A stretch of 64,000 nt of DNA from JANELJ01 sp024511395 (GTDB taxonomy: Bacteria > Pseudomonadota > Gammaproteobacteria > GRL18). The notes below the pieces were generated by a model. That model was not told the origin of the DNA, did no database searches, and saw nothing but the letters and a program-made list of their open reading frames with translations. Position numbers and translations under genes: made by a program. Below are positions 27,394-36,864 of the stretch, piece after piece (position 1 is the stretch's first letter; each line of letters begins with the position of its first letter). The stretch is from NCBI GenBank assembly GCA_963681975.1, contig OY820613.1, positions 3,410,001 through 3,474,000 of the forward strand, in the 5' to 3' direction.

Positions 27394-27833
27394 TATCGCT
27401 CTCCTGCCAGGGCATCAAAGTGTTCAGTGTCTTTTACCGAATGGCTTTTTACTACAATGCTGATGCGGTTAGGCAGGCAGGCTGTGGTATCCCCCGGAGC
27501 ACTTAGCCAGCCGTGAAACACACAGAACTGGTTCCGGCAGGTAGAATGAATAAAGCGTACCTTACCCTGACTGACTTCAATAATGCTTTTGCCTTTGCGG
27601 CCATCAAGTTCCAGCAGCCGGTTCTGGTTCAACGGATACTGAACCGGTGCCTGAGTATCAATCTGTACCACCATATAATCCGCCTTGCCGCTGGACTGGT
27701 TAAACCACAGGTGATTATACACCCAGAACAGCAGCACGATAGTCAGAACCAGAATAACTAGGTCAGCGCTGTTTATACGGAGTACGAAAGCGCTGGATAA
27801 TGGTTGCTGGTCAGGTTTCTGTTCGGGCTTCAT
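27393..27833 (-). CDS. NusG domain II-containing membrane-anchored protein
   Basis: A 146-residue protein with one N-terminal membrane anchor (LVILVLTIVLLFWVYNHLW, residues 25-43) followed by an extracytoplasmic NusG_II (DUF) domain: NQNRLLELDGRKGKSIIEV, then a short Cys pair in STCRNQFCVFHGWL and a final CLPNRISIVV. The Cys-rich part is typical and its role is unknown. Co-occurrence with the Gx family and ApbE suggests a shared redox or flavin-linked membrane function, by association only. Confidence 0.85.
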   Translation of the reverse strand: MKPEQKPDQQPLSSAFVLRINSADLVILVLTIVLLFWVYNHLWFNQSSGKADYMVVQIDTQAPVQYPLNQNRLLELDGRKGKSIIEVSQGKVRFIHSTCRNQFCVFHGWLSAPGDTTACLPNRISIVVKSHSVKDTEHFDALAGER

Positions 27834-27841
27834 TTTAAGAG

Positions 27842-29008
27842 CTATTTCTGGTTTGCAGTATAATTCTGCTGTGTAGCAGAAACGTGTTTTTTATCCTTTA
27901 GTATCACAACTGGATAATCAACTCTGAGCTGCAGACGGGCAGCCATGTCAGGGGAAATATAAAGGCGCTTATCTGAAGCCATAATTAGCAGGTGTTTTAT
28001 ATCCATTTTTCGTGCAATATCCAGGGCGAGTTCAGGGCCGGCCAGAAAAATGGCCGTGGCTGCAGCATCGGCTCGCCCGGCATCGCTATCCAGAATGGTC
28101 ACCGCTCTGACCCCCTGACCTGGATAACCCGTGTGGGGATCAATAATATGATGATAGTGGTGATTATTGACAGTAAAAAAACGTTCATAATCACCGGAGC
28201 TAAACAGGGCTTCGCCATCATGCAGATCAATAGAGGCCAGTATGGTAGGCTGGACCGGTTCCAGTGTGTTCTGAGGGTTTTTAATGCCGATATGCCAGGG
28301 GGTTGAGGTGCCGTCCAGGGTTTTGGACCCAATGGCTTTTAAATCGCCGCCGGCATTAATCAGGGCATTATTAATATGATAGTGTTTAAGAATGGCAAGC
28401 ATTTTTTCAATGGCCACGCCCTTGGCATAAGCCCCAAAATCTAGGCTGACAGCGGGATTATTCGATTGCAGAAGATAAGTGTTATCTGCTGTGCGTGTCA
28501 GTTTTAAATCACTCATCCGGGGATGACGGTTTACTATTTCCTGTATTTTTTGGGGATCAGGCAGAGAAAAGTTAAAATTTTCATCTTCCAGTTTATCAAA
28601 CTGCCAGAGCCGGATAAGTTTGCCAATGGCCGGGTTAAACAGGTCATTACTTTTTTCTGACAGTCGGCTGCTTTGTGGAATTAAGCTGGCCAGTTCCTCA
28701 GAAACGGGAATAACCTGTAAAGAGGCCAGTTGACGATTAACTGAGGCCAACTCCCCGCCCTGCCAGGGATGCCAGAGCCGGTGCAGACGGTCAAATTCAT
28801 GGCTGACGGCATTAATGGCGGCCTGTGCCTGTTCAGGCTGGTCGGTGATAAGGCTGATATCAATCAGGGTGCCGAAGGCAAATAACTGCTGCTGATAAAG
28901 TTTAGCGGAAGGCGCCTGATGGCAGGCAGCAGGTAGTAGCAGAACACTGAGAATCAATAGGATTCTGCAGCAAGGAATAAGTAATTTATCAGTATAGGAA
29001 CCAGGCAT
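27842..29008 (-). CDS. apbE: ApbE-family FAD:protein FMN transferase (lipoprotein)
   Basis: Attaches FMN covalently to threonine in redox membrane subunits such as RnfG/NqrC. The product is 388 residues. It opens with a lipoprotein signal (LLILSVLLLPAACHQ, lipobox Cys at residue 29), so it faces the periplasm. Catalytic-domain motifs include FGTLIDISLIT near residue 45, NALINAGGDLKAIG near residue 214, HHIIDPHTGYPGQGV near residue 287, and DAGRADAAATAIFLAG near residue 308. It shares a base with the end of gshB and is followed by the NusG_II gene. Confidence 0.93.
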   Translation of the reverse strand: MPGSYTDKLLIPCCRILLILSVLLLPAACHQAPSAKLYQQQLFAFGTLIDISLITDQPEQAQAAINAVSHEFDRLHRLWHPWQGGELASVNRQLASLQVIPVSEELASLIPQSSRLSEKSNDLFNPAIGKLIRLWQFDKLEDENFNFSLPDPQKIQEIVNRHPRMSDLKLTRTADNTYLLQSNNPAVSLDFGAYAKGVAIEKMLAILKHYHINNALINAGGDLKAIGSKTLDGTSTPWHIGIKNPQNTLEPVQPTILASIDLHDGEALFSSGDYERFFTVNNHHYHHIIDPHTGYPGQGVRAVTILDSDAGRADAAATAIFLAGPELALDIARKMDIKHLLIMASDKRLYISPDMAARLQLRVDYPVVILKDKKHVSATQQNYTANQK

Positions 29009-29961
29009 TAATGAGCCAGTTTCTGTTCAATTTCATCCATCAGCAGGGCGCTGATATTGAGATCATACAGCTTATCCAGTTCACGTATGCAGGTCGGGCT
29101 GGTGACATTGATTTCGGTGATATAATCGCCAATAACATCCATACCGACAAACAGCAGGCCCATCTGTTTCAGGCGGGGAGCCACTTGTTCACAAAGCCAG
29201 TAATCCCGTTCAGTTAAGGGTATGCCCAGACCGCTGCCGCCGGCTGCCAGATTGCCGCGTGTTTCCCCTTCCGGCGGGATACGGGCCAGAGCATAATCCA
29301 CCGGGGTGCCGTTGATAATTAAAATCCGCTTGTCACCCTGAGTAATTTCCGGAATAAAACGCTGGGCCATAATATATTCATTGCCATGGCTGGTTACGGT
29401 TTCCAGAATAACATTTAAATTCGGATCATTTTCCATAACCCGGAAAATGGAATGGCCGCCCATGCCACCCAGGGGTTTGATAATAATATCTTTATGCTGC
29501 AGTAAAAACTGTTTGAACTGCTTCTTGTTGCGACTGACCAGAGTGGGAACAGTGCATTGTGGAAACTGCAGGGTAAACAGTTTTTCATTAGCGTCCCGCA
29601 AGGAGCGTGGCTGATTAACAATCAGACTGCCTTTCTGTTCTGCCAGTTCTAGGATATAGGTGGCATAAATGTACTCCATATCAAAAGGCGGATCTTTACG
29701 CATTAAAATCACATCCAGTTCCGAAAGTTCTATGTTCTGTGCTGCGGATAAAAAGCGATACCAGTTGTCAGGGGCATCTTCAAGCTGCACTTGACGGGTG
29801 CTGGCCCAGGCCGTATTGTCCTGAATAAACAGATTGGACATTTCCATATAATGGATTTCATAGCCGCGTTTCTGTGCCTCAAGCAGCATGGCGAAACTGC
29901 TGTCTTTTCTGGTGTTAATGGCTGCAATGGGATCCATTACAATACCAAGGCGGATGGTCAT
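29008..29961 (-). CDS. gshB: Glutathione synthetase
   Basis: ATP-grasp ligase joining gamma-glutamylcysteine and glycine. The product is 317 residues, matching the bacterial enzyme. Family sequences: TIRLGIVMDPIAAINTRKDS at the start, VILMRKDPPFDMEYIYAT near residue 83, IIKPLGGMGGHSIFRV near residue 155, and a final INVTSPTCIRELDKL near residue 285. It heads the reverse-strand row gshB to pyrC', the same gene order as in Pseudomonas apart from the inserted apbE-NusG_II-Gx genes. Confidence 0.96.
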   Translation of the reverse strand: MTIRLGIVMDPIAAINTRKDSSFAMLLEAQKRGYEIHYMEMSNLFIQDNTAWASTRQVQLEDAPDNWYRFLSAAQNIELSELDVILMRKDPPFDMEYIYATYILELAEQKGSLIVNQPRSLRDANEKLFTLQFPQCTVPTLVSRNKKQFKQFLLQHKDIIIKPLGGMGGHSIFRVMENDPNLNVILETVTSHGNEYIMAQRFIPEITQGDKRILIINGTPVDYALARIPPEGETRGNLAAGGSGLGIPLTERDYWLCEQVAPRLKQMGLLFVGMDVIGDYITEINVTSPTCIRELDKLYDLNISALLMDEIEQKLAH

Positions 29962-30080
29962 AGCTATTCCTCAGTTTATGCGAGAGTTATGCAGGATTTT
30001 GTTGCTCTATTCTAACCGTACACTGTCTCATGTAAAAAGGAATTTATAGCACAAAGCAATTTTTTTAGGTAATTTATAAA

Positions 30081-30677
30081 CTAAAGTTTAGAGCGAAAGC
30101 TCACCCATGAGAGTCCTGTTTCGCTCATACGTTCTTTAACAATTTGTTTATAACCAGCTGTTTTGAAATTGTTTTTATAACAAATCTTCAAATCGCCTTA
30201 AAATATCCGTATCCGGCGGGTGGAATTTTTGGGACTTACCCATCCCACCAGTCCCTGACCCTAACCTGCGAAAAATACCTTATCAATCCCATTCGTATTC
30301 TTCCGGCAGTAATGGGTGTATTCTTTCGCCAGGGCGTATTATCAATTAAGCGCAATACCGGGTCCGGACATTTAATAGCCCGCAATTGAGGTATAATATA
30401 CCCCAGAGCAATAATGTGTACCCATCGATGTAACACCTTCCGGGTTTTCTGCCATGTCTGTTTCATGCCCCAGTCATTTTTTAACTGATTGAACAAGGGC
30501 TCAATCGACCAGCGCTTTTCATAAGCGACAATAATATCCAGACCACTTAACTGCATATCTGTTGACAGTAATAAACGTGGTCTTTTTTTCCCTTTAGAGT
30601 CCTCAAACTCACACCAGACAAAGCATAGCGACTGACCATTCAGAAAGCGTGCTTTAGCCACCGCTGTTCGGTAATTA
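30081..30677 (-). mobile_element. IS4-family element, copy 2 (truncated)
   Basis: It retains one inverted repeat (ctaaagtttagagcgaaag at 30081) and about 600 bp of the element 94-97% identical by eye to copy 1. It stops at 30677, where IS5-type copy B begins inside the sequence ggtaatta. The rest of the element, including the other inverted repeat, is not found beyond copy B, so it was lost by deletion or recombination. Confidence 0.9.
30175..30677 (-). pseudogene. IS4-family transposase C-terminal fragment (copy 2)
   Basis: Only the C-terminal third remains. It keeps the catalytic YEKRWSIEPLFNQLK region (about 30480-30530) and carries a one-base insertion near 30240 relative to copy 1 (acttacccatcc versus acttaccatcc). 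It lacks both catalytic Asp residues. Confidence 0.9.
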
Positions 30678-32161
30678 GTTCAACCTGAATAATACCGTTT
30701 TAAGCCTGACATCAAGCCAGGTTTAAAGCAGCTGATTGCCCCGGTTTGATAAAAGACCCCATCAAACCGGAAATAATTTTGAGCCACAAAAGCCGGAGCT
30801 TATTGAGGATCTTTCTTAAGTTATGTCCAGCGGCTACCATAACCACATTAATGGCATCACCGACTGTGCCTTTGAGGTAGCAGCGATCTAAACGGCCATC
30901 GTTTTTCATATGACCGATTTCAGGCTCAATCGCACTGCGCCGTTTTAATGCCTTTTTAATACTTCGGGTAACGCCTCGCTTCTGACCTGAGATAAAAACT
31001 TTCATATCTTTTACTTCATGTCCACGATAACCCCGGTCAACAAAGCACTGTTCCGGTTGTACGACTGTAAACTGTTTTATCTGTTCCAGTTGTGGCAGTA
31101 GAGTGTGTCCATCATAAGGATTGCCCGGACAGCTTTGAGCACCAATAACAAAGCCTTACTTGTTGGTTACCGCGATACTGGCTTTAACTCCAAATTCATA
31201 AGGCTTATGAGCTTTGCCTTTACTGATACACTCGACTTCCGGTGCATGTAAACTGTAAAGCTTGTTCTTACTGTGCTGCCCCTGCTCAATCAGTTTCTGA
31301 GCCTGTTTTAGAGCTACTTCAAACAGAGACTGAATATCAACAGAATAGTTGGGCAGTTGTCGTTCAATATCCCGTTTAACACGACCTAAACGGGATTTCA
31401 GTTTATTGTTCATTTTCTTCATGCGTTTAAACTGTTTTGCATGAGCATAACGACTGGCCATTAGTACATATTGCGGCCCAACCCGATTATAGTTCTGGCG
31501 CAGTTTAATACCGTGCTCTTTGGACAGTTTAACCAGGTTTTCTCTGGCTTTGAATCGGTTGGAAAAGCGATGTTCTTTTCCTGTACGGTAGTATCTACCG
31601 TGACTTTCTTTAAACTGCCTGGCTTGATAGTTTTACTCTTTAGTCCGGCTTTAATGGTTTCAATCAGTAATTTTTCACTGCCTGACTTACCCGGCCGGTT
31701 ACGCCATTTAGCCATGGTCGTAGGGCGTATGGGCATCTTATGCTGAAAGTATTCTTCACCACAGAAATACTGCCAGCACGGATTTTCTGTCCAGCCTTTT
31801 ACTACCTGTTCATCTGATAAATCATGCAGGTGTTTCAGGTAATGCAATCCTGCAATCAATCGAGTGCGTATGGCAGGAGCACCTTTAGTGGATACAAACA
31901 AAGCGCCCCATTCTTTATCAGGACTTTCCCGGTCTATGTGTTTTGATAACTTAATCAACTCATGGTTTATGTCCAGCATGTTTTCAAGGCGCATCCTGAA
32001 CAGGTCTTCCTGAGGTATTTTTGGCTGTTTCTTTGCTTCATTCTGGTCTGGAAATTTGCAAGGTAATAAGGCTTATTTTACCAAAAACCTGCAAATTTAA
32101 CACCCATAATTCGCCAACATTTCTTTATAAATCAATGTGCTATGATTTATTCAGGTCGGAC
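30678..32161 (-). mobile_element. IS5-family element, copy B (defective, recombinant flanks)
   Basis: Both inverted repeats are present (gttcaacctgaataa at 30678; ttattcaggtcggac ending at 32161). The flanks taatta (30672-30677) and taaata (32162-32167) are not identical, unlike copies A, D and E, and they belong to two different elements (IS4-type and ISAs1-type). This indicates recombination or deletion after insertion. Copy B carries the same 13-bp transposase deletion as copy A. Confidence 0.88.
30712..32041 (-). pseudogene. IS5-family transposase, multiply broken (copy B)
   Basis: Relative to intact copy D: one base is missing in the third codon (atgaagcaaag versus atgaagccaaag), the 13-bp deletion of copy A is present near 31552, and a TAA replaces GAA after AVTNK near 31155. 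The catalytic segments remain recognisable but the gene cannot make a full transposase. Confidence 0.92.
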
Positions 32162-32997
32162 TAAATAGCGTAAGGGAAAAACAAGGTCATGAACATCTGG
32201 CTATTGATGGTAAAACCTTAAGGAGAAGTCATCATAACGGGGATAAAATGACGGCTTTACACTTGCTTTCTGTAATGGCGGTTAACAGTGGTCCGGTGGT
32301 TTATCAAAGCCGTTCTGCAGGTAAAAAGAATGAAATTAAAAGCGTACAGGAGAGCCTTGAACTGTTTGATGTTAAAGACAGTTATGTCACCCTGGATGCG
32401 ATGTACTGCCAGAAAGAGACGGTGTCCACATTAAGAAAACAGCAGGCTGACTATGTCATCCAGATTAAAAATAACCAGAAAACACTTTATGAGGAAATTA
32501 AAGCCTGGTTTCATAAGATAAAACGGGATGAACCGGAAACCATTAGTAGTCAGTCTTATGAGGAAGTGGATAAAGGACATGGTTGTATTGAACGGCGTCG
32601 CTATATCCGGCTGGATGTCACCGACTGGATTGAATCAGCACAATCATGGTAAGGCTTACACAGTGTAATTGAAGTCAAAAGGCAGGTACAGAGCCAGGAT
32701 AAAGAACGGACTGAATATTCCTGTTACATCAGTTCATTGAAGGATGATGTAGAGAATATCGCCCGGAAGATAAGGCGTCACTGGCGCATAGAAAATAGTC
32801 AGCACTGGGTGTTAGATGTTGTTTTTAAAGAAGATGATTCAAGAATACGAACAGGAGACAACCCTGAGAATATGGCATTGTTTCGACGTTTTGCGCTTAA
32901 TATCGCTAAACTGTCTCCTGTTAAAGACAGTATGAAAGGTAAGCTAAAACGGGCAGCATGGGATGATGATATGCGGGCCAAATTATTATTTGGTTAA
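32162..32997 (+). pseudogene. ISAs1-family transposase, N-terminally truncated with internal TAA
   Basis: The frame enters from the IS5 junction as VREKQGHEHLAIDGKTLRRS (IDGKTLR holds the first catalytic Asp). It continues through TLDAMYCQKET (second Asp) to ESAQSW. A TAA stop at 32650-32652 lies where the family continues; the same frame resumes GLHSVIEVKRQ and reaches RRHWRIENSQHWVLDVVFKED (catalytic Glu) and LLFG, stop. So it has a lost N-terminus plus a nonsense mutation. Confidence 0.88.
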
Positions 32998-33038
32998 ATT
33001 TTGTTCAAAGTATGCTCCCGCCTTGGTTGCCTGACGTC
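32162..33038 (+). mobile_element. ISAs1-family element remnant
   Basis: Sequence between IS5-type copies B and C that encodes the middle and C-terminal parts of an ISAs1-family transposase. Its N-terminal part and left end were replaced by copy B. The right boundary with copy C, around 33038, shows no recognisable inverted repeat. No second copy is present in the window. Confidence 0.8.
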
Positions 33039-34374
33039 AAAGAAACAGCCAAAAATACCTCAGGAAGACCTGTTCAGGATGCGCCTTGAAAACATGCTGG
33101 ACATAAACCATGAGTTGATTAAGTTATCAAAACACATAGACCGGGAAAGTCCTGATAAAGAGTGGGGTGCTCTGTTTGTATCCACTAAAGGTGCTCCTGC
33201 CATACGCACTCGTTTGATTGCAGGATTGCATTACCTGAAACACCTGCATGATTTATCAGATGAACAGGTAGTAAAAGGCTGGACAGAAAATCCGTACTGG
33301 CAATATTTTTGTGGAGAAGAATACTTTCAGCATAAAATGCCTATACACCCTACGACCATGACCAAATGGCGTAACCGGCCAGGTAAATCAGGCAGTGAAA
33401 AATTACTGATTGAAACCATTAAAGCCGGACTAAAGAGTAAAACCATAAAGCCTGGCAGTTTAAAGAAAGTCACGGTAGATACTACCGTACAGGAAAAGAA
33501 CATCGCTTTTCCAACCGATTCAGAGCTCCTGAACAAAGCCAGAGAAAACCTGGTTAAACTGTCCAAAGAGCACGGTATTAAACTGCGCCAGAACTATAAT
33601 CGGGTTGGGCCGCAATATGTACTAATGGCCAGTCGTTATGCTCATGCAAAACAGTTTAAACGTATGAAGAAAATGAACAATAAACTGAAATCCCGTTTAG
33701 GTCGTGTTAAACGGGATATTGAACGACAACTGCCCAACTATTCCGTTGATATTCAGTCTCTGTTTGAAGTAGCTCTAAAACAGGCTCAGAAACTGATTGA
33801 GCAGGAGCAGCACAGTAAGAACAAGCTTTACAGTTTACATGCACCGGAAGTCGAGTGTATCAGTAAAGGCAAAGCTCATAAGCCTTATGAATTTGGAGTT
33901 AAAGCCAGTATCGCGGTAACCAACAAGGAAGGCTTTGTTATTGGTGCTCAAAGCTGTCCGGGCAATCCTTATGATGGACACACTCTACTGCCACAACTGG
34001 AACAGATAAAATAGTTTACAGCTGTACAGCCGGAACAGTGCTTTGTTGACCGGGGTTATCGTGGACATGAGGTAAAAGATACGAAAGTTTTTATCTCAGG
34101 TCAGAAGCGAGGCGTTACCCGAAGTATTAAAAAGGCATTAAAACGGCGCAGTGCGATTGAGCCTGAAATCGGTCATATGAAAAATGATGGTCGTTTAGAC
34201 CGCTGCTACCTCAAAGGTGCAGTCGGTGATGCCATTAATGTAGTTATGGTAGCCGCTGGTCATAACTTAAGAAAGATCCTCAATAAGCTCCGGCTTTTGT
34301 GGCTCAAAATTATTTCCGGTTTGATGGGGTCTTTTATCAAACCGGGGCAATCAGCTGCTTTAAACCTGGCTTGA
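33039..34374 (+). pseudogene. IS5-family transposase with nonsense codon (copy C)
   Basis: It lacks the native start. A CAG to TAG change at 34012-34014 (after LEQIK) stops it before the second catalytic Asp region; VDRGYRGHEVKD and AIEPEIGHMK follow in the same frame beyond the stop. A fused upstream start at 33001 could express the N-terminal two thirds, which would be inactive. Confidence 0.9.
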
Positions 34375-34408
34375 TGTCAGGCTTAAAACGGTATTATTCA
34401 GGTTGAAC
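33039..34408 (+). mobile_element. IS5-family element, copy C (5'-truncated)
   Basis: It begins abruptly at aaagaaacagcc, inside codons 3-5 of the transposase, right after the ISAs1 remnant, and retains the normal right end ttattcaggttgaac at 34408. There is no left inverted repeat and no target duplication. It lacks the 13-bp deletion of copies A and B. Confidence 0.9.
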
Positions 34409-34643
34409 CAATTAACGGATGTGCTTGAAAGAACATATTTTTTCCTGAAAGAAAATGCTGGCAGAGCTCATCCTAAACGAGATAAGTCTACTGGACTTTA
34501 TTAGTTTGGTGTAGAACCTAATTATGGAGTTACATCATGATAGGTAAACTATTGAAACGAAATGATAAAATCCTTAAAGACATACCTGTGATGCACCATT
34601 AATTTTAATAATGAATCAAAATCCATTCTTTATTCCTTAATTA
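34409..34643. other. Unassigned stretch between IS5 copy C and IS982 copy 2
   Basis: About 235 bp of AT-rich sequence with no recognised homology. A short frame at 34533-34600 could encode about 21 residues (MIGKLLKRNDKILKDIPVMH). It is probably a fragment of another gene or element; I cannot say which. Confidence 0.4.
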
Positions 34644-35662
34644 ACCTGAATTCTGGATAAGAACTAAAAAATATTGAACTAAATGCCTGTTTCTCGATCA
34701 GATCATTTAATGACCAAATCAAATGAATTTGAACAAGGAACAGGCAAGTGACTACTATAGATGAATTGTATTGTAATATTGATGATTTCAACCAGTTCTT
34801 TTATCCTGAATGGGAAAAAACACTGCTGGAATCCGGTGATAAAAAGAGAAGACGACAAGGTGTAATGAGCCCCGGTGAACTGATGACTATCCTGATTAAC
34901 TTTCATCAGTCACATTAAAAAGATTTTAAGAGTTATTATTTATGCCATGTGCATCAACATCTTAGGAAAGAGTTTCCAAATTTATTGAGCTATAGCCGTT
35001 TCCTGTGAGTGATGTCATCGGTACTGGTGCCATTATGCGCTTACTTTACTCATTGCAAAGGAAAGTCAACCGGAATTGCCTTTGTTGATGCGACCAGCAT
35101 TAAAGTATGCCACAACATTCGCATACCCAGGCATAAAGTCTTTGATGGTGTTGCTCAGCAAGGCAAATCGACCATGGGGTGGTTCTATGGGTTTAAAGTT
35201 CACCTGATCATTAATCATAAAGGTGAAATACTGGCCACTAAATTGACGGCCGGTAATGTAGATGACAGAAAACCGGTTCCTGAAATGGCCAAAGACTTAT
35301 ATGGAAAGCTTTATGGTGACAAAGGCTATGTCTCCAGTCTTTTAAGTGATGAACTGTTTGAACAGGATGTCGGGCTTATTACCAATGTCAGACGAAACAT
35401 GAAACCACGTGCCATTGCATTGTGGGATAAGATTATGCTGAAAAAACGTTTTATAATTGAAACGGTTAATGAGCAGCTAAAAAATATTACACAGATTGAA
35501 CATTCACGTCATAGAAGCGTAAGTGGTTTTATGTTGAACCTTATTGGTTCTCTGATTGCCTATTGTCATAAAAAAGACAAGCCGACAATCAGAATAGATG
35601 AGAGTGATATGAAAACTCTCTGTATTTAGGTAAATGACTGGGTTCTTATCCAGATCTCAGGT
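34644..35662 (+). mobile_element. IS982-family insertion sequence, copy 2
   Basis: A 1019-bp element, nearly identical to copy 1, with 21-bp inverted repeats at 34644-34664 and 35642-35662. It is flanked by a 6-bp duplication taatta (34638-34643 and 35663-35668). It lies 60 bp downstream of pilT, exactly where pilU would be expected. Confidence 0.94.
34748..35629 (+). pseudogene. IS982-family transposase with two in-frame stops (copy 2)
   Basis: Same gene as copy 1. A TAC to TAA change at 34916-34918 (HQSH-stop-KDFK) is unique to this copy. The TGA at 35006-35008 is at exactly the same codon as in copy 1. The 206-codon second part with the DDE motifs (FVDATSIKVCHN, YGDKGYVSS, IETVNEQLKNI) is intact. 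Confidence 0.9.
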
Positions 35663-35728
35663 TAATTAAGAGCAATAAGCCTAAAACCTGAAACCTTACA
35701 GGAAATCATCTTTATTTGCAGAATAGGT

Positions 35729-36733
35729 CTATGCATCCGCTTTGGAAATCTGGCTCTGTACCAATAAAGTTTTAAGACACTGATCCAGAGTCTGCATACC
35801 AATACCCTGCCCGGTCTGAATAGCCGAATACATCTGTGCCACTTTTCCTTCCCGGATCAGGTTTCGAATAGCCGGAGTACCAATCATAATTTCATGAGCA
35901 GCAATACCTCCTCCGCCGTTTTTCTTTAACAATGACTGGGAAATAACCGCCCGCAGAGATTCTGACAACAAGGCCCGAACCATGTCTTTTTCTGCCGCCG
36001 GAAACACATCAATAATACGATCAATGGTTTTGGCTGCTGAACTGGTGTGCAGAGTACCAAATACCAGGTGACCTGTTTCTGCTGCGGTCAGTGCCAGGCG
36101 AATGGTTTCCAGGTCACGCAGTTCCCCCACCAGAATAATGTCCGGATCTTCACGCAGGGCTGAACGCAGCGCTTCATTAAATCCTAGGGTATCCCGGTGA
36201 ATCTCACGCTGGTTAACCAGGCATTTTTTACTTTCATGTACAAATTCGATGGGATCTTCTACCGTCAGAATATGTTCATAAATGGTATTGTTCAGATGAT
36301 CCATCATGGCGACCAGGGTTGTGGATTTACCGGAACCAGTAGGCCCGGTAACTAGCACAATGCCGCGTTTATTTTCACAGATATCTTTAAAAATAGCTGG
36401 ACAGCCCAGCTCTTCCAGAGATAGGACATTGGAAGGAATAGTACGAAAAACCGCCCCCGCACCCCGGTTCTGGTTAAAGGTATTAACACGAAAACGTGCC
36501 AGACCCGGCACTTCAAAGGAAAAGTTGGTTTCTAGGAATTCCTCGAAATCCTTCCTCTGTTTATCGTTCATAATATCGTACACCATATCATACACTTCAC
36601 GATGTTCCAGTGGAGGGACGTTAATCCGCCGGATATCACCATCAACACGGATCATAGGCGGCAGTCCTGCGGACAGGTGTAAGTCCGAGGCATTGCTTTT
36701 GGTACTAAAGGCAAGCAGTTCTGTAATATCCAT
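35729..36733 (-). CDS. pilT: Type IV pilus retraction ATPase PilT (last residues lost)
   Basis: Hexameric AAA-like ATPase powering pilus retraction and twitching. The product is 334 residues. Walker A VLVTGPTGSGKSTT lies near residue 130, the Asp box and Walker B ALREDPDIILVGELRDLETI near residue 195, the His box LTAAETGHLVFGTLHTSSAA near residue 215, and the C-terminal AIRNLIREGK near residue 290. The frame stops at TAG after ISKADA, yet the next in-frame codons read TYSANKDDFL followed by TAA, as in normal PilT tails. A nonsense mutation has probably removed about 11 residues. The motor core is intact. Confidence 0.93.
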   Translation of the reverse strand: MDITELLAFSTKSNASDLHLSAGLPPMIRVDGDIRRINVPPLEHREVYDMVYDIMNDKQRKDFEEFLETNFSFEVPGLARFRVNTFNQNRGAGAVFRTIPSNVLSLEELGCPAIFKDICENKRGIVLVTGPTGSGKSTTLVAMMDHLNNTIYEHILTVEDPIEFVHESKKCLVNQREIHRDTLGFNEALRSALREDPDIILVGELRDLETIRLALTAAETGHLVFGTLHTSSAAKTIDRIIDVFPAAEKDMVRALLSESLRAVISQSLLKKNGGGGIAAHEIMIGTPAIRNLIREGKVAQMYSAIQTGQGIGMQTLDQCLKTLLVQSQISKADA

Positions 36734-36864
36734 AATTCTTCGCTATATAATAGTTCACTGTATAATGATTTATTATTTCAGGCTACTCGGACGTGATGTT
36801 AACCATAATGTTTACAATACACAGAGTGTTTATAGTTATTTTTCAAATATCAGTATAGACCATA

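Noticed and set aside
34533..34600. Short frame of about 21 residues between IS elements
   Set aside because: Too short, with no recognisable family; probably a fragment, so it is only mentioned in the unassigned stretch.
30081..35662. A single composite transposon carrying cargo
   Set aside because: No cargo gene is present, the outer elements belong to different families, and several halves are missing, so nesting plus deletion explains it better.
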